NCBI GenBank assembly: GCA_004296785.1
Contig: SCVU01000223.1
Coordinates: 1-10,173 of the forward strand
DNA: 10,173 bases
Origin: Planctomycetota bacterium
GTDB lineage: Bacteria; Planctomycetota; UBA1135; GCA-002686595
Direction of reading: 5' to 3'
Below the pieces are notes generated by a model that was not told where the DNA came from, did no database searches, and saw only the letters and a program-made list of their open reading frames with translations. The translations under genes and the position numbers were made by a program. This document shows, piece after piece, positions 1-6,716 of the stretch; position 1 is the stretch's first letter, and each line of letters begins with the position of its first letter.

Positions 1-1182
1 CTTCGTCTGCAGAGCTGCGTCGAACGCGAACACGCGCCCTTCCGCGAACGCGCCGTTCGAGACGTACACGCCGCCGAGCGGATCGGTCGCGATGCGCGGC
101 GCGATCGTGCCGGCCGCCAGCGGCACCGAGCTCGAGAGCACCGCGCCGGTGGCCGGGTCGAGCCGCTGCACCACGCGGCCGGGCCCGATCATGTAGACGC
201 TGCCGTCGGGCCCGATCGCGCACTCGGCGTTCGTCGTCCACTGCGCGGGCACGTGCCACTTCTCGACGATCGCGCCGCCGGTGTCGCGGAACGCGTAGAA
301 GAAGTCGGTCGCCAGGTTGTTCTGCGTGCGCGACAGATAGATCGAGCCGTCGCGTCCGACGAACGGCGTGTTCTGCAGCGTGAAACCGGGCAGCGTCGGG
401 CCCTGGTACAGGAACACGCCGGTCGCGAGCGAGTGCTTGCGGATCGCGTGACCGCCGGGGACCGCGTCGGCGATGTACAGCGCGTCGCCGCTCGTCGCGA
501 GCGCGCCGCCGCAGTTGCCGCTGGTCGAGCACAGGCGCGGCGCGTTCCACACGAGCGCGCCGGTCTGCGCGTCGAAGCGCTTGATGCGCGTGAAGCTCGC
601 GAGCACCGGATCGCCGTTCGGCGCGAACACCGCGCCGTCGTAGGCGCCCATGTCGGTCTTCTCGGTCGACGTCCACAGCGGCGTGCCGGTCGCGGCGTCG
701 TAGCAGTGCAGCACCGCCTGCACGGACGCGCCGTTGCCCGCGCGCGATGCGTACAAGCGGCCGTGGCTCACGCCGGCGATCCACGTCGTCCAATCGCCGC
801 TCGCGTACGGCACGTGCACGGTCCAGTTCACCGCGCCCGTGTCGAGGTCGAGGCACTGGATCGGCGAGCCGTTCGGCTCGCCGCCCGGCGGGAATCCGGT
901 CTGGCGCACGATGTACACGCGCCGTCCGTCGAGCACCGGCAGCCACGCGATCAGCGAGCTCGGCGCGGTCGACCACAACAACTGCGCGGACTGCGGGCCG
1001 ACTTCGAGCGCGAGTCCGTTGCGCTGCGCATTGCCGCCGGAGTTGCCCCAGTCGCCCGGCGCCGCGGCGCGCGCGAACGCCGGCGCCGCGAGCGCGGTCG
1101 CCGCGAGCGTCGCCGTGCACAGTGCGCGGAGCGCGGCGCCGACGGGGGTGGAAAAACGTGCGGACAGCGCTGGGAACGGCAT
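1..1182 (-). CDS. Exported PQQ-like (WD40-like) beta-propeller protein, 3' end cut off by the window edge
   Basis: Reading the minus strand from the ATG at 1182 gives 394 uninterrupted codons and no stop before the left edge, so the C-terminus is missing. Residues 1-39 look like a signal peptide: R9 and R19, an Ala/Leu-rich core at about 20-33, and a possible cleavage after AFA (37) or ARA (39). The mature part opens with DWGNSGGNAQRNG (44-56), which resembles the start of many PQQ-like propellers. Blade signatures of the type D-x-x-TG-x-x-x-W then recur: LDLDTGAVNW (111-120), YDAATGTPLW (161-170), FDAQTGALVW (203-212), and weaker copies at 250-257 and 341-348. The family forms beta-propellers that bind ligands or scaffold other proteins. 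No PQQ-binding or dehydrogenase catalytic site is visible, so an enzymatic role is not supported. It probably acts outside the cytoplasmic membrane. Base composition matches its neighbours. Confidence 0.85.
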   Translation of the reverse strand, partial: MPFPALSARFSTPVGAALRALCTATLAATALAAPAFARAAAPGDWGNSGGNAQRNGLALEVGPQSAQLLWSTAPSSLIAWLPVLDGRRVYIVRQTGFPPGGEPNGSPIQCLDLDTGAVNWTVHVPYASGDWTTWIAGVSHGRLYASRAGNGASVQAVLHCYDAATGTPLWTSTEKTDMGAYDGAVFAPNGDPVLASFTRIKRFDAQTGALVWNAPRLCSTSGNCGGALATSGDALYIADAVPGGHAIRKHSLATGVFLYQGPTLPGFTLQNTPFVGRDGSIYLSRTQNNLATDFFYAFRDTGGAIVEKWHVPAQWTTNAECAIGPDGSVYMIGPGRVVQRLDPATGAVLSSSVPLAAGTIAPRIATDPLGGVYVSNGAFAEGRVFAFDAALQTK

Positions 1183-1195
1183 CGGGGGAGCTTCG

Positions 1196-1201
1196 ATTCT
1201 A
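1196..1201 (-). promoter_or_regulatory. Putative -10 element of the beta-propeller gene
   Basis: The minus strand reads TAGAAT, matching five of six bases of the sigma-70 -10 consensus, and ends 13 bases before the ATG at 1182. No convincing -35 hexamer lies 16-18 bases upstream. Transcription from it would start about 7 bases before the ATG, leaving no room for a normal ribosome binding site. The call rests on motif and position only. Confidence 0.4.
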
Positions 1202-1208
1202 AGCGCGG

Positions 1209-1238
1209 TTGACGTTTTCGCCGCCTGTGGGCGATCCT
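1209..1238 (+). promoter_or_regulatory. Putative sigma-70-type promoter of dinB
   Basis: TTGACG at 1209-1214 matches five of six bases of the -35 consensus. After an 18-base spacer comes GATCCT at 1233-1238, a weak -10 with three of six matches. The predicted transcription start falls at or next to the TTG start codon at 1246, which would make the message leaderless. No LexA-type operator was recognised between the divergent genes, so there is no sequence evidence of SOS control here. Confidence 0.3.
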
Positions 1239-1245
1239 CTTCTAC

Positions 1246-2466
1246 TTGGCCGATCGTCCCCAACTGCGTCCGGGTCCGCCGACGATCCTCCACGTCGACA
1301 TGGACGCGTTCTACGCGTCGATCGAGATCCGCGACGATCCGAGCCTGGCCGGGCGTCCGGTCGCGGTCGGCGGCGCGGCGGACAAGCGCGGCGTGATCGC
1401 GGCCGCGAGCTACGCGGCGCGCACGTTCGGCGTGCGCTCGGCGATGTCGACCGCGCGCGCGTTCGCGCTGTGCCCACAGCTCGTGCTGATCGCGCCGCAC
1501 TTCGACAAGTACACGCGCGACAGCCGGCGCATCATGTCGGTGTTCCAGCGCTTCACGCCGCTGGTCGAGCCGCTCTCGCTCGACGAGGCGTACCTCGACG
1601 TCGCGGGCTGCGAGCGGCTGTTCGGCAGCGCCGAGTCGATCGGCATGCGCATCAAGCACGAGATCCTGCGCGAGACGGGGCTCGTCGCGTCGATCGGCGT
1701 CGCGCCGACGAAGTTCCTCGCCAAGCTCGCCAGCGACATGGACAAGCCCGACGGGTTCCGCGTGATCCGCGCGGAGGAGGTCGCGACGCTGCTCGCGCCG
1801 CTGCCGATCGGGCGCATCCACGGCGTCGGCGAGCGGACGGCGAAGCGCCTGGAGCGCCTCGGCTACCGGACGATCGGCGATCTCGCCGCGCGCTCGCGCG
1901 AGCAGCTCGAGCGCGAACTCGGCACGCTCGGCGGTTGGATCCACGAGCTCGCGCGCGGCGTCGATCCGCGGCGCGTGACGCCGCGGCGGACGGAGAAGTC
2001 GCACGGGATGGAGCGGACGTTCGAGCAGGACGTCGCGTCGCGCGACGAGCTGCGCCGGCACTTGCTCGAGTACTGCGAGGAGGTCGCGTACGAGCTGCGG
2101 CACCGCGGGCTGCGCGGGCGGACGATCACGCTGAAGGCGCGCTTCAGCGATTTCGAGACGATCACGCGCAGCAAGACGCTCGACTTCGCGACGCACCTGG
2201 GAGCGCGGCTGTATTCGGTCGCGCGCGAGCTGCTCGATCGAGTGCCGGAGCAGCCGCTGCGCTTGCTGGGGGTGCAGGTCTCCGGCCTGGAGGACGTGCG
2301 CGCGCCGTTGCAGCAGACGCTGTTCGGCGAGGCGGAGTCGGTCGCGGTGCCGGAGCGGGATCAGCGGCTGGAGCGGATCGCGGTGGGGCTGGACAAGCTG
2401 CGCGACAAGTACGGCGCGGCGGCGGCGCGGCCGGCGTCGACGCTGGCACCGGTCGTCGAGCGCTGA
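1246..2466 (+). CDS. dinB: DNA polymerase IV (Y-family translesion polymerase)
   Basis: This 406-residue protein has the full Y-family layout, slightly longer than the roughly 350 residues of E. coli DinB. It would copy damaged templates in the cytoplasm with low fidelity. The palm/finger motif HVDMDAFYASIE (16-27) carries metal ligand D18 and a probable steric-gate Y23. SLDEAYLDV (111-119) supplies D113 and E114. A helix-hairpin-helix thumb element, IHGVGERTAKRLERLGY, lies at 191-207, and the little-finger domain covers about 250-345. QQTLF (356-360) resembles the beta-clamp binding motif and is followed by a conserved-looking LDKLRDKYG (382-390). The frame opens only at 1213, and the next ATG (1300) lies inside the catalytic motif. 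TTG at 1246 is therefore the best start, giving an extension of about ten residues relative to E. coli DinB. No Shine-Dalgarno sequence is seen. It diverges from the propeller gene and converges on the paralogue operon. Confidence 0.96.
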   Translation: MADRPQLRPGPPTILHVDMDAFYASIEIRDDPSLAGRPVAVGGAADKRGVIAAASYAARTFGVRSAMSTARAFALCPQLVLIAPHFDKYTRDSRRIMSVFQRFTPLVEPLSLDEAYLDVAGCERLFGSAESIGMRIKHEILRETGLVASIGVAPTKFLAKLASDMDKPDGFRVIRAEEVATLLAPLPIGRIHGVGERTAKRLERLGYRTIGDLAARSREQLERELGTLGGWIHELARGVDPRRVTPRRTEKSHGMERTFEQDVASRDELRRHLLEYCEEVAYELRHRGLRGRTITLKARFSDFETITRSKTLDFATHLGARLYSVARELLDRVPEQPLRLLGVQVSGLEDVRAPLQQTLFGEAESVAVPERDQRLERIAVGLDKLRDKYGAAAARPASTLAPVVER

Positions 2467-2487
2467 CGATCAGCGCTGCTCGTCGAC
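2452..2487. terminator. Candidate bidirectional hairpin between convergent genes, holding both stop codons
   Basis: A perfect 8-bp inverted repeat, AGCGCTGA (2459-2466) and TCAGCGCT (2470-2477), is separated by the 3-base loop CGA. An outer stem pairs 2452-2458 with 2478-2487, with one mismatch and a 3-base bulge. The dinB TGA (2464-2466) and the TGA of the minus-strand gene (2472-2470) sit in opposite arms. No T-tract follows on either strand, so it is not a classical intrinsic terminator. It could be a T-less terminator or a transcript-stabilising hairpin. The structure is seen directly; the role is inferred. Confidence 0.45.
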
Positions 2488-4545
2488 GCGGGCCGGAGGT
2501 TTCGCCGGCTGCGCCTTCTCGCGGCGCTCGCACGCGATCGAGTAGCGGTGGAGTCCCGGCATCTTGCGCAGGTCGTCGAGCGTGCCGTCGAGATACGGCT
2601 TCCAGTCGGTGATGCGGAAGCGCGTGCGGTCGAGCGCGATGCCGATGCGCGTTTCGCCTGAGTCGGACACGTACAGCTGGCCGATGCCGAGCGCGTCGAG
2701 CTCCGCCATCCAGCTCGCTTCGCCCGAACCCGCTGCGCCGGCTCCGACGGAGCGCTGCGCACCGAGCACCTGCACGCCGAACGGGACCGGCGTGTCGTCG
2801 AACGGCACGAGCAATGTGACTTTGCGCTTCGTCTCGAGATGGATGGCGAACGCGCGCCCGTCGTCCGACGTCGCCCCGGGTCGAGCACGGAAGCTGGTCT
2901 CGTGCGCGAGCAACTGCGCGCCCCAGCCGCGCACGAGCGCCGGCCCGTCGATCACGAGCTCGCCGCCTTCGCGCCGAGCGTCGCCGATGCGGCCGAGCAT
3001 CGGTTGACACTGCGACGCGCCGAGCATGAACGGCGCATTCTCGTCGCGATCGACGAGCAGCGGTTTGCCGACGCGGTGGACGCCGTCGCTCGACGTCCCC
3101 GGACCGATCGCGATCCAACGCGCGTTCGCGACCTCGAAGCGCAGCGGCAAGCGCTCGCCCAGAGCTTGCATCGACAGTCGGCCGCTGCCGTTCCATGCGG
3201 TGCGTACGGCGTGCGGCTCCGCGTCGTGGTCGAGCATGTCGAGCAGCGGCCACGCGAGCACGTTCATCTGCATTCGCGGCAGCAACACCACCGTTCTGAC
3301 ACCGACGAACGGTGGATGGAACGGCGCGAGGTCGCGCGGCGTCGCTGCCCACAGCAGCTCCGGCTCGGCATCCTTCACCGACACGACGTCCACGTCGAGC
3401 GCCGGCTCGACGAGGCGCAGATCGAGATACGCCTCGTGCTCGGGAAGTAGATTCACGTACGCCTCCTCGGCGTACATTCCGTCCGCGTACGCGACGACGC
3501 GCCAATCGCCGGCGCGCACGCCGACGAGTTCGAAGGATCCGTCGGTCGCGTTCACGTCGGTGTAGTGCCAGCCGAGCGACGCCGCGTGCTCGCGATCGAC
3601 CGGCACCGCGCACACGCGCGCAGGCCACGGTGAGCGGCGCGTTCCCGTCTCGACGACGCGACCTGCGATCTTGCACAGCGCCGCGCTCGTGTCGAAGCGC
3701 GCGGTCGGACGGATGCCCTCGGTGCCGGGCGCCTCGATCTCGCACCAGCGCTGACCGTCCGCGTCCTCGAGCACGAGCCACGCGGACGCGCTCTCGCTCG
3801 CCGCCTCGTACGCGTGGGGGAAGCGCACCCACTTCGACGCGCCGTCGCGCACGAGCGCGACCCCGACGTCGCGCTCGTCGTCGCGAACGAAGCGGAACGC
3901 GTGTTTCGCGTCGACCTCGAGCAGTGCTGCCCAGCGGCCTGTCGTGTGCTCGACCAGGCGCACCTGCGGCGCACCGCCCGGCGTCCACGGATCGAGGTGC
4001 AGCGGGTACGTCGGTCCGATGCGCACCGCGATCTCGAACGGCAGCCGCGGTTGCTCGAGCTTCGCCACGCCGACCGGCCAGCCGAGGTCGGAGAGATCCG
4101 CGCGCACTTCGCGCGCCGGGAACTCCGCGGCGGATGCGAAGCGACCGGCCGCATCCGTCGTGCAAGTCTCGCGGACGTCGCCGCCGGAGAGCTCGACCGT
4201 CAGTTCGGGCACCGGCTCGCCGGTGCGCGCGTCGCGCACGATGCCGGCGACGAGCGAGCTCGCGGCGGGGACGGACGGCTGCGCGGGCGCGGGCTGTGGC
4301 GAGGACGGACGCTGTGCGTTCGCAGCGCTGCTTCGCGCCGGCCGCGGCTCGAGCGCGACCGCGCCGCCACCGCTCGCGGTCGCGTCGCGCTGCGGCGTCG
4401 CTGTCTCGTCGGCGAGCTCACGCGCGACGTCGCCCGTCGGCGCCGCGCGCGACAACCACCAGATCGCGACGGCGATCACGGCCGCGCACGCCGCGAGCGC
4501 GAGCGCGAGGTTGCGATCTCGCCGGCCGTCTTGCGCGCGTTGCAT
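2470..4545 (-). CDS. Membrane-anchored protein with carboxypeptidase-regulatory-like domains, second gene of the paralogue pair
   Basis: This is a 691-residue protein of unknown function. A positively charged N-terminus (RRDR, 8-11) precedes one hydrophobic segment at about 13-31, either a signal anchor or an uncleaved signal, so the bulk should lie outside the cytoplasmic membrane. A Pro/Ala/Ser-rich linker covers about 35-96. A first domain (about 97-180) begins LVAGIVRDARTGEPVPELTV and has the beta-sandwich pattern of CarboxypepD_reg-like folds. A second such domain follows at about 292-380 (IAGRVVE ... FELVGVRAGDWRVVAY). Then come the block LLWAATPRDLAPFHPPFVGV (397-416) and a long beta-rich C-terminal half. 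No peptidase or other catalytic motif is visible. The frame stays open upstream, but ATG 4545 directly precedes the membrane segment and follows the stop of the upstream gene by 11 bases, so it is preferred. It is homologous along its whole length to the 4557-6674 gene. It could be a surface structural, adhesive or ligand-binding protein. Confidence 0.85.
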   Translation of the reverse strand: MQRAQDGRRDRNLALALAACAAVIAVAIWWLSRAAPTGDVARELADETATPQRDATASGGGAVALEPRPARSSAANAQRPSSPQPAPAQPSVPAASSLVAGIVRDARTGEPVPELTVELSGGDVRETCTTDAAGRFASAAEFPAREVRADLSDLGWPVGVAKLEQPRLPFEIAVRIGPTYPLHLDPWTPGGAPQVRLVEHTTGRWAALLEVDAKHAFRFVRDDERDVGVALVRDGASKWVRFPHAYEAASESASAWLVLEDADGQRWCEIEAPGTEGIRPTARFDTSAALCKIAGRVVETGTRRSPWPARVCAVPVDREHAASLGWHYTDVNATDGSFELVGVRAGDWRVVAYADGMYAEEAYVNLLPEHEAYLDLRLVEPALDVDVVSVKDAEPELLWAATPRDLAPFHPPFVGVRTVVLLPRMQMNVLAWPLLDMLDHDAEPHAVRTAWNGSGRLSMQALGERLPLRFEVANARWIAIGPGTSSDGVHRVGKPLLVDRDENAPFMLGASQCQPMLGRIGDARREGGELVIDGPALVRGWGAQLLAHETSFRARPGATSDDGRAFAIHLETKRKVTLLVPFDDTPVPFGVQVLGAQRSVGAGAAGSGEASWMAELDALGIGQLYVSDSGETRIGIALDRTRFRITDWKPYLDGTLDDLRKMPGLHRYSIACERREKAQPAKPPARVDEQR

Positions 4546-4556
4546 CGGAACCGAGC

Positions 4557-6674
4557 TCAGCGCCGCTCGACGAGTTCGTCGACGCCTTCGTCGACGCGGA
4601 TCGGCGGCTTCGCGGGCACCGCCTTCGCGCGGCGCTCGCACACGACCGCGAATCGATTCAGCCCGGCGAACCCGCGCTCCTCGTCGAAGCTCGGCTCGCG
4701 GTAGGGGAGGTGGTCGACGACGCGGTAGCGCAGCCGATCGAGCGCGATTCCGACGCGGGAGGCGCGCGCGCCGGAAGCGATGAAGGCCGAGCGCAGCGCG
4801 GGGCGCTCGATCCCGGCGCGCGTGATCCAGTTGTCCTCGAGCGGACCGAGCGCGGGCCCAACGCTGCCTTGCTCGGACGACAGCACGCGCAGCCCGACTC
4901 GCACCGGCGGTCCCGACAGCAGCGCCTGATCGCCTTGCGGCTTCGTCTTCTCGGCATGCTGCATCAGCAGCTCCGGCGCCGACTGCCGCGCGAGTTGAGA
5001 GACGTACCCGAGCGTCGGCGCAGCGCCGAAGCCGCGCTCGACGCCGAGCACTTGCACACCCCAGCCGCGGTCGAGCCGCACGAGCTCGGAGCGCGAAGCG
5101 CCGGCCTTCGTGGTCGACCGGATCGGGAACGACTGCGGCCTGCAACCGCGTGCGCCGACGAGGCAGCTTCCGACATCCGAGGGGTCGACCTCGATCGAAA
5201 GCCGCGAGTCAGCGGCGCGCACTCCGTCGGAAGTGCTGCCCGGGCCGAGCGCGCACCACGCGGTCCCGTTCGCTTCCTTCGGCGTGTAGACGCGGATCAG
5301 CAGCTTGATCGGATCCGCGGCGCGCGCGAGCGAGAGCTCGCCGTAGCCCGACCACTCGACGCGCGCGAAGCTCGGTTCGTCGGATTTCGCGACGCGCGTC
5401 AGCACCTCGGCGAGCACGTCCATCTCCATCCGCGGCAGCGCATCGAGCGAGCCGACGCCGACGAACGGCGGGTGGTACGGCGCGAGCAGCTTCGGCGTCG
5501 CCGCCCACAACAACCGCGGCGCCTCGGCATCGCGCGGCGCGATCACCTGCACGTCGATCGGCGGCGGCACGAGCTTCAGGTGGCGTTCCGCGCGGCCCAT
5601 CGGCAGCAGCTCGACGCGCGCGGAGTCGGCGACGAGCCCGTGCGCGTACGCGACGATCGACCAGGCGCCGCTGTGGACGCCGACGAACTCGAAGCGCCCG
5701 TCCGCGCCGACCTCTGCGAAGTGCCAGCCGCTCGCGCCGCCGTGGTCGCCGTCCACGGGTACCGCGCAGACGCGCGTCGGCGTCCACGGATAGCGCGTCT
5801 GCGCGACGGTGCCGCTGAGCGTGCCGTAGCCGGCCGCGGTGCTGAACGAGACCAACGGTCGCACGCCCTCGGTGCCCGGCGCCGGCTGTTCGTCCCAGCG
5901 CTGACCGACGTCGTCCTCGAGGACGAGCCACGCGCTCGCCTCGCCGTTCGATGCCCGGTACGCGCGCGGGAAGCGCACCCAGTTGGCCCCGTCGCCGCGC
6001 ACCAGCGCGACGCCGACGTCGCGCTCGTCGTCGCGCACGTGGCGCACGGTTCCGTGCTCGTCGACGTCGAGGTAAGCCGCCCATGGACCGGTCGTGTGCT
6101 CGACCATGCGCACCTGCAGCGCACCGCTCGGCAGCCACGGTCCGAACGCCAGCGGATACGTCGGCCCGATCTTCACCGCGATCTCGAACGGGAGGTTCGG
6201 CTGTGCGAGCTTCGCGCTGCCGACCGACCAGCCGAGATCGCTGAGCAGTGCGCGCACTTCGCCGGCGGGAAACTCGCGCGTGCTCGCGAAGCGGCCGTCG
6301 CCGTCGGTCGTGCACGTCTCGCTGATCCCGCCGCAGGTGAGCTCGACGGTCAGCGCGGGCACCAGCTCGCCGGTGCGCTCGTCGCGCACGACGCCGGCGA
6401 CGATCGATCGCGCGGACGCGGTCGTCGCCGGCGTCGCGCGCGGGAGCTGCGTCGGCGCGGGGGCGGCGCTCGGCGTCCCGGCCTCGAGCGCCGCGGTCGC
6501 GACGTCGCGCATCTCGATGCCGCGTTGCGGACGCGCACTCGCGTCGTCGAGCTCGTGCGACGGCACGCTCGCCGATCCCGCGCGCAGCAACCACCACAAC
6601 ACGAACGCGATCGCGCACACCGCCAAAGCGAGCGCGACGCTTCGATTCCGCCGGCCTTGCTGCGCGAGCGCCAT
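4557..6674 (-). CDS. Membrane-anchored protein with carboxypeptidase-regulatory-like domains, first gene of the paralogue pair
   Basis: This 705-residue protein of unknown function has the same architecture as the gene that follows it. A basic N-terminus (GRRNR, 7-11) is followed by a transmembrane segment at about 12-30 and a Pro/Thr/Ala-rich linker to about 88. A first Ig-like regulatory domain begins IVAGVVRDERTGELVPALTV (91-110), and a second lies at about 285-360. The block LLWAATPKLLAPYHPPFVGV is at 388-407, and the C-terminal half is beta-rich. The tail contains CERRAKAVPAKPPIRVDE (679-696). ETCTTD and RVCAVPVD are shared with the paralogue, so C121 and C303 may be structural. ATG 6674 is chosen because it precedes the anchor and has a GAGGCGG stretch six bases upstream, although the frame is open further. 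It is the promoter-proximal gene, probably co-transcribed with the downstream copy. No enzyme motif was found. Confidence 0.85.
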   Translation of the reverse strand: MALAQQGRRNRSVALALAVCAIAFVLWWLLRAGSASVPSHELDDASARPQRGIEMRDVATAALEAGTPSAAPAPTQLPRATPATTASARSIVAGVVRDERTGELVPALTVELTCGGISETCTTDGDGRFASTREFPAGEVRALLSDLGWSVGSAKLAQPNLPFEIAVKIGPTYPLAFGPWLPSGALQVRMVEHTTGPWAAYLDVDEHGTVRHVRDDERDVGVALVRGDGANWVRFPRAYRASNGEASAWLVLEDDVGQRWDEQPAPGTEGVRPLVSFSTAAGYGTLSGTVAQTRYPWTPTRVCAVPVDGDHGGASGWHFAEVGADGRFEFVGVHSGAWSIVAYAHGLVADSARVELLPMGRAERHLKLVPPPIDVQVIAPRDAEAPRLLWAATPKLLAPYHPPFVGVGSLDALPRMEMDVLAEVLTRVAKSDEPSFARVEWSGYGELSLARAADPIKLLIRVYTPKEANGTAWCALGPGSTSDGVRAADSRLSIEVDPSDVGSCLVGARGCRPQSFPIRSTTKAGASRSELVRLDRGWGVQVLGVERGFGAAPTLGYVSQLARQSAPELLMQHAEKTKPQGDQALLSGPPVRVGLRVLSSEQGSVGPALGPLEDNWITRAGIERPALRSAFIASGARASRVGIALDRLRYRVVDHLPYREPSFDEERGFAGLNRFAVVCERRAKAVPAKPPIRVDEGVDELVERR

Positions 6675-6697
6675 GCGAGTCCGCCTCGTCCGCGCCG

Positions 6698-6703
6698 ATG
6701 CTA
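6698..6703 (-). promoter_or_regulatory. Putative -10 element of the paralogue operon
   Basis: The minus strand reads TAGCAT, four of six matches to the -10 consensus, 23 bases before the ATG at 6674. This leaves a leader of about 17 bases containing GAGGCGG as a possible ribosome binding site. No good -35 is seen. It overlaps the plus-strand -10 candidate at 6702-6707. Confidence 0.3.
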
Positions 6704-6707
6704 CACT
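6699..6707 (+). promoter_or_regulatory. Putative extended -10 promoter of the WaaP-like gene
   Basis: TGCTACACT combines the extended -10 dinucleotide TG with the hexamer TACACT (6702-6707). The TTG start lies nine bases further on at 6717. A start of transcription about seven bases downstream of the hexamer would give an almost leaderless message. No -35 is needed for an extended -10, and none is seen. Confidence 0.4.
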
Positions 6708-6716
6708 CCGCCCGCC

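Larger units (their letters stand above)
2470..6674 (-). repeat. Tandem gene duplication: two adjacent full-length paralogues
   Basis: The products of 4557-6674 and 2470-4545 align from the transmembrane segment to the C-terminal tail. A hand alignment of the first domain, from AG(I/V)VRD to IGPTYPL, gives 63 identities in 83 positions. Further conserved stretches include RDDERDVGVALVR, SAWLVLED, APGTEG(I/V)RP and CERR-x-KA-x-PAKPP. Similarity also survives at the DNA level, for example CGTGTGCTCGACCA around 3942 and 6096. The copies are direct, in the same orientation, and 11 bases apart, consistent with an old tandem duplication followed by divergence. Confidence 0.85.

Noticed and set aside
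253..1212. Plus-strand open frames across the left end
   Set aside because: They are Arg/Ala-rich shadows. The minus strand carries a signal peptide and repeated beta-propeller motifs in one open frame that runs off the edge.
1183..1245. SOS (LexA) operator in the divergent region before dinB
   Set aside because: No palindromic operator-like site was recognised; only weak promoter-like hexamers are present.
4546..5145. N-terminal extension of the 691-residue protein upstream of ATG 4545
   Set aside because: The frame is open but overlaps the preceding paralogue and encodes low-complexity Arg/Ala sequence. The membrane anchor begins just after 4545.
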